Of a stretch of 64,000 bases of DNA, positions 47,796 through 59,340 are shown in pieces. The notes beneath the pieces are model-generated. The model had not been told where the DNA came from. It saw nothing but the letters and a program-made list of their open reading frames with translations, and did no database searches. The stretch covers positions 9,919,907 to 9,983,906 of the forward strand of contig LR990041.1 in NCBI GenBank assembly GCA_905147135.1, given 5' to 3'. Position 1 is the stretch's first letter, and every line of letters begins with the position of its first letter. The DNA comes from Blastobasis lacticolella. Lineage: Eukaryota; Arthropoda; Insecta; Lepidoptera; Blastobasidae. The position numbers were made by a program, and so were the translations under genes.

Positions 47796-48099
47796 TACCG
47801 ATTATCTACGATATAAAATAATATAAGAAAATAAATCCTTACACACCGATGCTACAGATTCTGTGATCGCACATCTTACTCGTTCCATAGTCAACTAATG
47901 CAACTTTTGATCGTCACGTCGGTCGGTTCGGATGGCCAGCGAAAGTAATGAGTCGTAAACCCACCGGCTAGCTGGACAGACGGACAGGTAAAGGACCTCT
48001 CTATAAATATATGGGGGCCCGTCATTATAGTGAGTAAAAATGGATCACTCCCTCTAGGGGTGAAAGCCCCTATACTTGTGCACTTTACAATAATATGCA

Positions 48100-48378
48100 A
48101 GTATGCATAGTTGGCCGTGTGGTGTCCGGCAGAGTAGAATAGCACCAACCCCTTACACTTACACATGGGTGTCGTACAAGGCGACGAATGTTTTCGAGGC
48201 AAAAGATCAAGAGACTCCGTAGTCTGGAAAATGGACAGCAGCATTTTCCATAGTTATATTTAAACACTGCGATCTCCAACCCGCCTGCCAAGCGTGGAGA
48301 TTATGGCAATAACCTCCCCTTTCGTGGGAGAGGCCCTAAGTCCTGCAGTGGACTGTTACGGGCTGTGATGATGATGCA
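48100..48378 (+). mobile_element. LINE 3' region ending in GATGATGATG
   Basis: It contains CATGGGTGTCGTACAAGGCG, ACTGCGATCTCCAACCCGCC, GGCAATAACC, GAGAGGCCCTAAGTCCTGCA, GTGGACTGTTACGGGCTGTG and ATGATGATG. Aggcc-t-agTCCtGCAGTGGAC-GGCTG followed by GATGAT is a typical lepidopteran LINE 3' terminus. The coding part is lost. A minus-oriented relative is at 35338-35432. Confidence 0.6.
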
Positions 48379-48922
48379 TAGTTTGTACATAGGTATGATC
48401 TATCTATCTATACATAGTACAGAACAAACGCTTCCAGCCGTCTATATACGTTTAGATATTTTATTGTTTTAAAGGTCTAAACTACGCAACGGATTTTAAT
48501 GCAATTTTCAACAATAGATAGAGTGATTCATAGAGGAAGGTTTATAAGCAAGAAAAAAGTGTAGCTAAGGGTAAAGCGTACGCGAACGATGTCGTGCCGG
48601 GTCCATTAGTACTTAAATATTTTTTATGTTATACGACAGTAGACAAAGAAAGTGGTTGCCGCCGCCTATACATATCAGCAACGTCAGGAGTGTAAGTTAC
48701 AAAAAACCGCCGTGAAGGTAGTGTTCAATATCAGTATTAGAATATAATTATATAATTCTTTTCAGAAATTATGTATAAAATATATAATTCGTCACAAAAA
48801 GTGAGAGAGAAACGGCGATGATTTTGTTTGATGGTTTCTTCGAAATTTTATTTTATTTTATTTTGCCGTCTGGAGTAGGGTTTTCATATAGGTAACCAGA
48901 TGCAGTACTATTGCATCTGATA

Positions 48923-49110
48923 TGAAAGAAAGAAAGAAAGAAAAGACATTTATTCCACATAGCACAGCACGACACAATAACAGTTACAATTACAGACAAC
49001 GGAAACATTAATACTAAACTATTAGATATGCAAAAGTTTAATTACACACAATACCTATAAGTACCTCCCACGAGACATCAATGTTTTTACTTTTGTTAGT
49101 ATGAGGTACA
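48923..49110 (-). mobile_element. LINE 3' end with (TTTC)n tail, minus orientation
   Basis: A GAAA microsatellite (48923-48945) is followed by ACATTTATTCCACATAGCAC, AGCACGACACAATAACAGTT. Read on the minus strand this is a LINE 3' UTR ending in a TTTC run, a common insect pattern. The 5' boundary is uncertain. Confidence 0.45.
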
Positions 49111-49557
49111 TTAGGCTAAACTTATAGCCTAAGTACTAACTTAAATAGAAAGCAGAATAGTGTCTATAAACGCGTAAACAGTCCCTTCACAGGTCACATA
49201 CACGTACGTAACTCAAATTGGTACGTTACCAAACTAAAATGAGGCAATTAAACACCGAGCACTATTTCGCCGTGACATGAAAATTAACGTTTGCAGCGCT
49301 TTCATACGGGCCTTGGAGCAAACTGTGATTAAGCGGGGTCCCTATCTCATAATAAATTAATTGTAGCTAATTTACAAAGGTAACAGTAATGTGCTAGTTA
49401 TCTACGATCTTGGAAATAGAGCAAATGGCAAGGGTAAAACGGTTTGTTTGCATAAATGATAAAAAAAATTAGTAGAAAGGGTTGATTCCACACAATTGCG
49501 TGGGTTCAAACCTAGTTGAGTCAGAAGTGAGCATTTGGTCGTGACAAACATGTAGGG

Positions 49558-50712
49558 TAAAAGTCGGATACTTGCCACACTTTTCAAAAAAGCTCTATTA
49601 TTAAGAAATATGCACTTACAAAGACTTGTGCTGTATGTATATCAAAACATAGGTTTTTGATGTTCTGTTTTGTAAACATAATTATTATTGGTTCTGAGTA
49701 AATCCTGTTTTACTTGACCTCTCAAACGGGGGATAGTTGCCTACTGTGGCGGATATTTGCCCTGTGGTACAAATGCTTTGGGGGATAGTTGCCTCATGCG
49801 AGGATAGACGCCTCACTCTATGATTTTGTTGGATAGAATCAATGTTTATTATTTACCGACATCCTTTATTAAGCACAAATCAAAATAGTATTAATTATTA
49901 TTAAGTAATAGTTTTAAGTTTTAATGTTTGAAACCATAAAATCAACACCATCTCATCACCATCAATCGTCTGTTGGGCAGGATCCGCTTTCCAGCTTTTT
50001 CTTCGCCATTTCGTTCAATCTATTCAGAGGATCACAGCGTATCTTCGAGACTATCCCAGAAGGTTTTCGGTGCTGGACTGAAGAGCATTGAACTGATGAG
50101 GTTGATCTGTAGCCCCCCCCCGTTGATCGCCATAAGGGTATTTGTTAAACTATCTTGTGACTAGCTAATGTGGGAGCAACACGTCTGATTTTCGTTTGTA
50201 CTTGTGAGGCATTAAGACACAGATACAGATAAGTATTTAGGTTGGAAAAACGCCAAAAGAAAAGAAATGCCTTTGCTTGTCATATAATTTTATAGTTGCC
50301 CCTAAGGGGAACTATCCGCAAAAGGAAATGGGGCGACTATCCTTTTTAATACGGATACTTTTTATTTGTGAAATTAATAAAAACTTTCCAACAATAAAAC
50401 ATAATCAATAATGTACTTTAAGCTTTAATGCATGCAAAGAAACAAAAAGTAGATTGATACCACAATTACTAATAAAGATATTCAATGGATATTACTCACC
50501 AATATAATTTTGACGCCTGTCAAAGCTTCGCCGCGGAAGATTTTTACTCATAAGGACAAAACGCGTGCGCTTACGCTGATGGATTATATAGCACTAAGGC
50601 CTTCAGGAGGGCCACTTTCAATTGTAGTAGAGAGCTAACGCCACCAACATCCCTAACATAGTGTATTTAAAACCGGGGCAACTATCCCACGGGGGCAAGT
50701 ATCCGGCTTTTA
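49558..50712. mobile_element. 1.15-kb inverted-repeat element with nine GGATAGTTGCC-type motifs
   Basis: The ends TAAAAGTCGGATACTTGCC (49558-49576) and GGCAAGTATCCGGCTTTTA (50694-50712) are inverted repeats with one mismatch. Five direct copies of the GGATAGTTGCC motif lie in the left part (49566, 49731, 49751, 49783, 49802). Four inverted copies lie in the right part (50306, 50332, 50677, 50694). This looks like subterminal transposase-binding repeats of a non-autonomous DNA transposon. No target duplication was recognised and no transposase frame exists, so the superfamily is unknown. Confidence 0.6.
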
Positions 50713-51607
50713 ACTTAGTTATCTTCCGGTGGTGCTTTTGTGCCTCGGCCGTGGGTGGTCACCACTTTCCAGCGTAAGCCACAATGACTTGTGCTGTGTC
50801 CTGGAGCGAAGTCAGGAAAAGTGTTCGTGGGGGTTTATCGTTAAAAACTCACCCATAATGTTTCCCACGAATGTGCTAGAGGTATTCTTACCTTATATCA
50901 TTTTCACAAGGCGAATAATAAGTAGAAAGTACATTCAATATTAACTAGCGACATTTTTTGGAACCTACTGTAGAAACGGTGTCTTCTGACAGGCTTTGCC
51001 TAAAAGGAGACTGCAGCAACAATAGATTTAAGTACTCTTTGTTAAAGAAATAAAGGTTTATTTATTTATGCACCTATCTTTAGGTCTATGAATAAATTCA
51101 AAAAATAAAATTTTGTAGTAGAACTACCAAGAACCTGTAAGTATTTCGACATTTTTCTTTTCTTTTACCCACTATTGTTAGTTGCTTGCTAAATCACTGA
51201 TATCAGTGTATCCCTTAGCAAACCTGTTATTTTTTCACAACAAAAGGGTCACAGCCCTAACGGGGGCGCGTCAGACCCCCGTCGTGACGAAATTAGTCCA
51301 GCCGGGGCCCAAATTAAAAAAGAAATCAGGCGAAAGTTAATTTCGAAAGTTTTAATTACGTTTATTTAGTCATCAGGAGATGTCTTGATTAATTTACAGG
51401 AAAGATGGGGCCTTTTTTCCAAACGAAGGTATAATGGGACAGTTTTGGACAAGAAAATAGTACCTATACCTACTTACCCATCGCAAATTCGCAACATCGC
51501 AAATGCTTAGATGGTTGTTACTTGAAAACGGCTGAATTGATTTGAATGTAATTTAGCACACAGATAGTTTATAACAGATTTTATAATGAGATTAATTGTA
51601 ATTAAAT
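50713..51607. other. gene-free stretch, nothing specific
   Basis: A retroposon-like phrase GTGGTCACCACTTTCCAG lies near 50755-50775, and a GC-rich patch at 51240-51312. I see no coding frame or complete element. Confidence 0.3.
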
Positions 51608-51870
51608 GACGACCTGAGGTTCAATGGTCACCATGCCGGTCTGCCACGCAAGAGGTCCCGGGTTCGATTCCCGGCCGGGCAGAAATTGAAATTTAATTTC
51701 TGTTACGGGTCTGGGTGTTCTACGTATAATAAGTATGTATTTAAAAGTATATAAGTAGTTTATCAGTTATCTAGCACCCATAACACAAGCTTTGCTTACT
51801 TTGGGGCTAGATGGCGCTGTGTGAATTTGTCCACGAATATTTATTTATTATTTATTTATTTATAATTAGG
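51608..51870 (+). mobile_element. tRNA-derived SINE family 2, full length
   Basis: A head with B-box GGTTCGATTCC (51661-51671) is followed by ATTTCTGTTACGGGTCTGGG, TAGTTTATCAGTTATCTAGC, ACCCATAACACAAGCTTTGC and CTAGATGGCGCTGTGTG, ending in an ATTT-repeat tail. The same family as 16760-17017, better preserved. Confidence 0.85.
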
Positions 51871-54251
51871 TATAAATTGTATGATATATTTTTATCCCAA
51901 ATGTCAGTGGAGTTCTCCCGGAAAAACGTAATTTTAAACTAAAACAACTTTATGGGATGGGATGATTTGATAATTTTTTTGAAATCGGATGGTTTCTGAA
52001 TTGCGAATCCGCAACTTTATCAGTCAATCCAAGCGATTTACCATACCAGTCAAGAAATTTATTCATCTCGATTGTGTTCCCTCCCGCAAGAGCCCGGGAT
52101 CCGCTTTCCATAATCTAAAATTTGGCTGATAAGGTTTTTTTAAATTGAGTATCAGTAATTACTTACCTACATAAAAAAAGAACAAAAAAAATACCTGTCC
52201 GCTTCACTACCTAACCTCACACAAAAGGGTAAGCAGCCCAGTCTGTCGCTACCGACACCTGTAAGCCTGTCAACGTTTGATAACTCTATAAGCGCCTACT
52301 CGTTTGCCCTTTACTTGTTTTTGAAAGCAAGAACCGTGGAGGAGCACCCTCGCGACCCTCGAGTTCGTTGTTCGTAAGAAGTGTTCACTTCACGCGGCGG
52401 TGTCCCCGTGTCAAAGGGGTTTTCTGTTTTCGCGCGGTATCGCTTAATTGCTCTTTTGTACTTTTTGCGCCATTTTGTGTCACTTTGTGTGTGTGTCTTT
52501 AGGTTGGTTGATGGTACCTAAGTGATTATAATCATTAAGGTAAACAAGTGAGCTTAAATCACATGGTCAAATTGTCAGGTACCTTTTTATGTAAGTATTA
52601 AGCTGGTGAATAGTTCTGGGCCATGATTAAGCGGATAGTAATAGCCATTGTTTTTTCTTTCTTTATTGTAATATTCGATTGTAGTATTTGTAAATATTCT
52701 TATTATCTGCAGGTAAACCAAAGTGTTCATTTAAAAACTGTGATTTAACAAGAAACAGCAAAAGTATATATAAATAAATTATATTTTTATTCTAAATAAA
52801 ATATATAAACGTACTGTATTTGGCAAAGTATGACAAACATTAGGCCGTGCTGGGATAATTGAAAAAAATTCCCGATCCAAAATTCACGGTTCTATAAAAT
52901 GTAAATACGCACACTCTATTTTCGTTATCGCATCACGCATTAATAAACATTTTAAGCAGAAATATGATAAAGACCGTTACAACTTTCCCCATTCAAACGT
53001 CGAAAACATTGTTAGGTTTCTATAAATTTTTAAATGAAACTCGGTTGATTTAACGTGCACACGCCGCACTTCGAGGGCTGGGCTTCGGATTTTTTGAATT
53101 CAGCTTGGGCCGTGATAATATTTCACTTTTACGACGCCCGTCTGCTCCCCGCCTCGGAAATCGCTGTAATGGACTTATTATCTTCTGCCAGTGCGGCGCG
53201 GGCGCAGCTCTTGACTACAACCTTAGCTTTATTTAGGGTGCACTTGCTTTGAACAAGTCGTGACTTCGTCTACGAGGGCTGTCAGGACCGTTTAGATATT
53301 ACACACACAGCAACAAGTCCCTCATGATGTGTACCTCCTTATTTTGAGCGCTTCCTAGCAAGAAAAGCTGGCGTGTGTGTGTTGTGTATATGTTTGAAGA
53401 AGTACCTAGGTGGGCACTTATCCTACGTAATTGCAGGCATTTTTCTTTTTAGTTACTACCTATCTACAGCACAAACACGACTGCGTGTCAGTACTTTCGT
53501 TCCAGATAATAAGTGTAGGCACGAAAGTAAATAAAGTTACGAAACATTTTTTATTTAAACAGTCTGTTTTATTTAAATATTTATTTTTATGTTTTATGTA
53601 AATATTTTGTGCGTACCCTATTCAATGTTTTTGTGCGTATTATAAACTTTCAATAAGAAGTTACAAGTTAATATTTTCTTTTCATTTCGTTTAAAATTCG
53701 AAGGCATCTCGTCCTCTTCCATCGCCAATAAAGTTAATCTTGAAATCATGAAATGTGAAGTCACTTTTGTAAGTGCTTCTGTAGAATAACGCGTAGTACC
53801 AACCGAAACCAGACCCGTACCACAGCTTGTATCAAAGAAGTTCGTGCGATCGCTAACGATTTTCCCCAGCCTCTTCTCAGTAAACAAATTAGACCTCGAC
53901 ATTCGTCGGGACGTTAAAAACGCTCGTAACATGAACTTTTTCAATTTTCACCTGCAGTTAAAGTAGCACATAAAGTGAGAACTGCCTTGCAGGTAAATAT
54001 TTTGAGCAGGTCGCCTCGGCTGGTTTGTCTGGCGCTGTAGGGTTGGGTTTTGGTCTCGAGGCGTTGGCTGAAATAGGAACCAATTAAATACATAGGTAAT
54101 TAATTTTATGTATATAAAATTCACGTTGCACAGCAGTACAATTTACGGCTGCTGTCGATTAAGATTGGGTTGTATCGATTTAGATTGATGTTCATTGTAG
54201 TGCAGACATTTAGCGAATTAGTGACCACCTGACCAGTTTTAATCCCCGACG
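51871..54251. other. gene-free stretch, nothing specific
   Basis: It is AT-rich apart from small GC patches near 52335-52450 and 53130-53215. No protein motif, TIR pair or RNA gene was recognised. The frame at 53618-53944 (minus, 108 codons) has no family resemblance. Confidence 0.3.
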
Positions 54252-54480
54252 AATAAAGAGCGGTGTTATAAGTTTGACATGTGTATCTTTGGCTTTGTGT
54301 ATCTGGCATTGTAACTCCCGAACTTCGCGAACAATTTTCTCTATTTTAAAGCCGTTCAATATTTAATCTTGTTTAAGTTTAGCTTTGTTTCATTAAAATC
54401 GGTTCAACAGTTTAGAAAATATTTGAGTTTAAGTAAATTTGGTCGTGGGTTATCCGATTTTTTCAGTCGGTTTGTTTTAT
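54252..54480 (+). repeat. lepidopteran repeat family D, copy 1
   Basis: It has TTATAAGTTTGACATGTGTA, TTGTAACTCCCGAAC, CATTAAAATCGGTTCAACAG, AAATATTTGAGTTTAAGTAA and GGTCGTGGGTTATCCGA. Copies 2 (55140-55229 plus 55779-55880) and 3 (58880-59075) share the blocks in the same order. Its class is unknown. Confidence 0.6.
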
Positions 54481-55139
54481 GCAATCCATAGGAAACTATA
54501 TTGTAATCCATCCATATGATAATATGAAGTAAGTGGTCAGCTAATTTGTTGTATGGCACTACGTTAAATAACCGTCACATACCGTTTATACTGTTTATGT
54601 ACGAGACATTGGCATGCAGAAGTCAGCTCTAGCCCGTTACACCATAACCGTCTGATGTATTTTTCTTTTTTTGTTTATGTTTGGTTTGTGACGTTTCTAC
54701 TTATAATAAATGAGTTATTTATTTTGTTTATTTATGAATAAACGGGAAACATTAAAAAGTCCAAACTCAATTCGTTCGCGAAACCAAAACCGTGGGCAAA
54801 TTTCCACCCAAACGGTGTACCGTGTACTATTTGACGACGCCTGCGGGTGCAAATGTAGCAACTTGATAAGGTCGTGTATAAAAATACATGTAAACACCTC
54901 CTCCCCGCTTTGGGACCGAACGTCGGCACTCGCCTCGCAAATTCACTCGTAACCTATAGTAATGAGATACTAAAGGCCGAATGAAAGGCGCAATAAGCAA
55001 CAATACGGCGTACATTCCTTTGACTGCCGTTTGGATGCCCCTTTATTAATTCCCGGACGTCGGACTTTGAGAATGAAACGTATTTTTTCATGAACTCGTG
55101 AAGAATTCACACCACGCTTTTAACTCTCGACGAAAAACG

Positions 55140-55880
55140 AGGTGTATTAGAAGTTTGACGTTTGTATTTGTGTATCTGTCTGCGGCGTTGTAGCTCCCGA
55201 ACGGGTGGACCGATTTCGATGCGGTTTCTTTTATTTATTAATTAATTTATTTAAAACTTCATGCACATTACAGTACAATGGCGGACTTAAAGCTACGTAG
55301 CTTTTTCTACCAGTCAACCAGAGAACAATTACTAAAAATTACAAGGCGGTGCTACAAAAGAAGAAGATAAAAGAACATAAAACAGACTAAAAGTAACATT
55401 GATTAAATAAGTATATCAAACATTCACAGACCGAAACTTATAGATAGTATAATAAGAGAGAGAAAGATAGAGAGAACAAGGAACTGAGCATAACAAGCTA
55501 CTGGCACACTCAACAACACTACTGCCCAAACACTTATATAAAAAAAAAGGAAAAGAGAAAGACTAAGTAGGAAAATATATAAGGTGTTACAGAGACTTAA
55601 GGAAATAACTGTGAACTGCTTTTTTGAAACTAAATTTACTGGAACTTTGTCTGATCTCCAAAGGTAGATCATTCCAAAGTCTAGCAGCGACTAAGGAAAA
55701 AGAATTGGACAGAAATCCAGTCCGGTGAAGGGGAAGGTTTAAGGAGAGAGTGTTTGAAGAACGGAGACTACGGTTTCTCCATTTGAAAGTCAGTTTGATT
55801 CATTAAAATCGGTTCAATAGTTAAGAAAATATTTGAGTTTAAGTAAAATTGGTCGAGGGTTATCCGACTTTTTCTGTCTA
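55140..55880 (+). repeat. repeat family D, copy 2, split by a LINE insertion
   Basis: The left half (TTAGAAGTTTGACG, GTAGCTCCCGAACGGGTGG, GATTTCGATGCGG) ends at about 55229. The right half (TTTGAAAGTCAGTTTGATTC, ATTAAAATCGGTTCAATAG, GAGGGTTATCCGA) resumes at about 55779. Between them lies a 5'-truncated LINE in minus orientation. Confidence 0.65.
55231..55770 (-). mobile_element. 5'-truncated Jockey/CR1-type LINE inserted in repeat D
   Basis: On the minus strand the frame ends GFLSNSFSLVAARLWNDLPL, EIRQSSSKFSFKKAVHSYFL, KSL with a stop at 55587-55589. RLWNDLPLEIR is the C-terminal hallmark of these LINEs. The 3' UTR carries GCTTTAAGTCCGCCATTG and GTGCAT-AAGTTTTAAATAAAT and ends in an A/T-rich tail at 55231. 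CGGTTTCT occurs on both sides (55222-55229 and 55771-55778) and is the likely target duplication. The open, intact C-terminal frame suggests a fairly young insertion. Confidence 0.8.
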
Positions 55881-56004
55881 TAGGTAAAATCGCTTAAAAT
55901 TAAATGAAGTCGCTTTCCGCGTCTGTCTATCTGTGCCATGACGATTTGCGAAAGGTTGCAGGTGGATGCTGGATACAGTATAACGCTGAGAATAAATCAT
56001 TGAC

Positions 56005-56062
56005 CATCATCAGAATAAGGCTGTTTAGCGGTGGACTGAGATCTATAGGATGACGATGATGA
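56005..56062 (+). mobile_element. LINE 3' tail fragment
   Basis: It has AAGGCTGTTTAGCGGTGGAC followed by GGATGACGATGATGA, a diverged version of the GCAGTGGAC-GGCTGATGATGATG terminus. It is short, and the call rests on that resemblance. Confidence 0.35.
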
Positions 56063-57145
56063 ACCCCAGCTTAAAGTAGCCTTCTGTCGCCCCGTCATGG
56101 AAAGCGGCAACTGTCACCCCTTCATGGGAAGTAACTGATGCACTTAAGTTAAATGTAACTAAAATCTAGAGCCGCAAGTGCGTTGCCACTGTGAAATTAT
56201 TCTTGCCTGTAATTGCGCTGGCTACCATCCTTCAAACCGGAATACAACAATGCAAACATTATTGCATTTTTTGGCGGCAGACATAGATATAGCGATGGTA
56301 ATCACCCAGATGCTACCATCTATAGTAGGTGACAAGATCATATCAAGATCAAGATTAAGAATCATATACCTGTTTTTAAACCATTCCTGAAAGAAACTTT
56401 CACATACCTAAAGTTTTAAAAATCTTTGAGATCAAATATGATTTCATAAAATCTCGAGGACAGCCAAAGATCCCTCCTTTTAGCTAATTCTATGGTTGCT
56501 TAATAGCTGTACGTCGTGGTAGCTACCAAGAAAAATCTTGAAGTGGTAATGCACTTACGGGCTTAGTTCTACATCGGAGAGAGCAGCAGTATCGACATTA
56601 ACTAAAGTTATTGAAACCCAAGTTCTACAGAAGGACAGTAGTAATCGAATATACGAGTACAGTGGACTGTTTCTATCCACCCAGCTGCCCGCACAGAGCC
56701 GTCTGCATGTCGCTTCGTATAAAATTCAATCCGTTAAGAGGCTGTCTGGTAGACTTCGGCGTCAGAGCGTATATGCGATGGGCCGGCAATCATTCTAATG
56801 GCCGCCGGACAGGGCGGACTCGGACAGAGCAAGGCCCTTTGCTATCTGATTTATTTGTGCAGCTTTGCTGTCAATACTGTAGGTACCTAATAGGTAGGTA
56901 GGTATTCAAAATAGATAACTGGGTGAGTGGTTTTAGAATTTACCAATTAAACGTTTTAGCCTTAAAAAAGTGACTTTTCTCAAGATATTTGCGCAACACG
57001 ATCATAACAATATTTTTATTTTTCAAATGTTAGTGGTATGTCACAAATGAAAGACTTCACCACGACCTCAGCATAAAACCGTAATAGACACAGCTAAAAC
57101 ATATAAAAAGAGATTTCAGGAACACCCAAATGTACTAGCCCAGCA

Positions 57146-57861
57146 TAGCGTGCCAACTTTTTTTAGACCAAAAATATAGTATTTTCGGGTTTAAAATAAA
57201 TATATACCATAAAAATATAGTAGGTAAGGAGTTAACCAAAATGTACGTACCTACATTATTTCTTAAATGTATATTTTCTGCTTCATTGAGCTTCATAGCT
57301 GTTTTGTTTTATTTATTTATTTATTTAAAACTTTATTGCACAATAATACAATTGGCGGACTTAAAGCCATTAAGGCTTTATCTCCCAGTCAACCAGTAGA
57401 CAATGCAGAAAGTGAGTAAGTAGGTGCTTTATAAAGCGTGATGATAGATTGTAACTTACCTAAATACAATACTAACTACATCAAGATAGAATAAACATAT
57501 ATTATATTATAGTAAATACTATACATACATACGTATATTAAAAATAAAGATACTTTATACTATTTATATTGACTTTATGGCCTTTTATCTATAAAAAAAA
57601 AATCTTAATTTATTATTTGACTTGAGTTTGACGTCACGACATACAAATGTCAAGACTCAAGATCGTTCTGAAATATTCGATTTGCATCAGGAAATTTTTT
57701 CTTTTGAGGATCTTATGGATGTGTTCCGTTTTGAGGTAAGTGGTAATGTTGTGCTAATTAAATATAGTAGTTTCGTCTACTATATTTTAATTTTTAATTT
57801 ATAGTAGGTAGACTCCTAATATAGTAGGATACTATATTATATAGTAGGGTTGGCAACCCTA
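57146..57861. mobile_element. hAT-type non-autonomous element with perfect 8-bp target duplication
   Basis: The ends are TAGCGTGCCAAC (left) and the reverse complement of TAGGGTTGCCAAC (right), fitting the YARNG start of hAT termini. GCCCAGCA is duplicated exactly on both sides (57138-57145 and 57862-57869). The 716-bp body has AT-rich ATATAGTAG repeats, a nested LINE 3' end (57307-57420) and a 60-codon frame at 57622-57804 without recognisable transposase motifs. Confidence 0.8.
57307..57420 (-). mobile_element. CR1/Jockey-type LINE 3' end nested in the hAT element
   Basis: On the minus strand: CTGGTTGACTGGGAGATAAA, GCCTTAATGGCTTTAAGTCC, GCCAATTGTATTATTGTGCA, ATAAAGTTTTAAATAAATAA. The same 3' UTR as the LINE at 55231-55770, but with no coding part. 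Confidence 0.75.
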
Positions 57862-58094
57862 GCCCAGCACCTTATGGATGATATTTTCCCGAGAGCTCGG
57901 AGGCTGAATAGATGAGTACCTTAACTGAAATTATAAGATGTGACAGGACATTTATCTTGCATGACTAGAGAAATGTACAAAAGTATTGTGATGTATGTCA
58001 CCTAGACAGATTGCAATAATAAATGGAGTTAATAAAAAGTTCAAATTATGTTATCGGTGAAAGCTAATAGAAAATCTTGGCAGAATGTGTTTGT

Positions 58095-58312
58095 GAACCC
58101 GGCATGATAATTTCGCAGTAAACCTGCAAATTCAGACAAGTGCATGTGTAATCTTTTCCAATCTGATCAGGTTTCGCTATTAACAGAGTCACAGAGGTCA
58201 GGTGGCAGTCGGTCTACTGTAATTAGTCGTTGTGCCAAACCCTGGATCATGGTCAGGGTGGACCCTGGGCCCACGTGCGCGATTGCACGAGCAGGATATT
58301 GACGCCAAGATG
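58095..58312 (+). mobile_element. SINE family 1, diverged copy
   Basis: Plus orientation: GTGTAATC-TT, GATCAGGTTTCGCTA, AGAGGTCAGGTGGCAGTCGG, TCATGGTCAGGGTGGACCCT and GATATTGACGCCAAGATG. The tRNA head is missing or too diverged to see. Confidence 0.7.
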
Positions 58313-58319
58313 TTCATTC

Positions 58320-58399
58320 CTGGATCATGGTCAAGGTGGACCCTGGATCCTCGCGCGCTATAGAGTGCGACTTGGATATTGACGCCAAGATGTTTATTA
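58320..58399 (+). repeat. tandem duplication of a SINE tail
   Basis: CTGGATCATGGTCAAGGTGG, ACCCTGGATCCTCGCGCG, GGATATTGACGCCAAGATG repeats the 80 bases just upstream (58240-58319) with roughly 80 to 85 percent similarity by eye. Confidence 0.65.
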
Positions 58400-58879
58400 T
58401 TGTGAATCTAGTAGGTAAAGAATCATAAAATAACAGTAAAGAAGGCTTCCTAAAGGCAGAAGCTTAGAACTGAATTGGTCTCTTACTCCGTCACTGTGTC
58501 CGTCGTCCATCAGGGATTATTAGTTAGTTCTTTTAAAATGAACTGTATCATTGAACGAAAAGCCCAACTTTACTTTTTCATATAGTTATTTTGATTATAG
58601 GTAGTCTGGTGTGGTATTTAGCTGACCAAGTTGATAACGGATTATTCATTGAAATCGGATTTGTCTTTCAACTATGTTTGATGACGTTATAAATCAGAGT
58701 AGGTGCAACTAGTGTCAAATAAGAAGAGACTTGGCGGGTCACGTGGTTCGACTTGCGCTGTATACCTGCGCGAAATCCCCTCCACTGCCATTTGGCAAGT
58801 CTCTTCTTTCGTGACGCGGGTAATAATTGCATATTAAAGAAAATTGTCTTTCGCTATGGGGAAGGGTAGGGACTTGGGG

Positions 58880-59075
58880 AGGGCCGTTATAAGTTTGATG
58901 CGTGTATCTGTGTAGGTAGGTATCTGTCTGTGGCTCTCTCGACTGGACCGGCGTAGTTGTCTCGACTGGACCGGTGGATTTCGATGCGGTTACTATCATT
59001 TGGAAGCCTGTTTAATTGGGATTGTATATAGTTTTGTTTCATTAAAATCGGTTCAGTGGTTTAGGAAACTCCTGC
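58880..59075 (+). repeat. repeat family D, copy 3
   Basis: It shares GTTATAAGTTTGATGCGTGT, GATTTCGATGCGGTT and CATTAAAATCGGTTCAGTGG with the other copies. It has its own short internal duplication of GTCTCGACTGGACCGG. Confidence 0.6.
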
Positions 59076-59165
59076 CAGTGTCTGACTGTTTTGTTTTTAC
59101 TGGAATTTTCTTTTCATTTCTCTGTCCTTTATTAACACCATCTGGAACGGTGCGACTTCGTTCGC

Positions 59166-59340
59166 GTGGTATCCTACTCCTACCCTATCCTACCGTACTA
59201 TACCCCTACCCTACCTATATCTCTACACCTACCATACACATACTCTACCCCACTCTACTCTCCACCTACCCTTCCACTACCTTACCCTACTCTACCCTTA
59301 CACTACACACCCTACATCTACCTACACCTACCCCTTGTCC
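59166..59340. repeat. degenerate CCTAC/CTACC pyrimidine-rich tract
   Basis: About 175 bp of CCTACCCTA-, CTCTACC- and CACCTACC-like units with no fixed period. It is almost purely C, T and A on this strand and produces long spurious frames. Confidence 0.75.

Noticed and set aside
59166..59340. Interstitial telomere repeat
   Set aside because: The units are CCTACC/CTCTACC-like and irregular; no run of CCTAA (TTAGG) is present.
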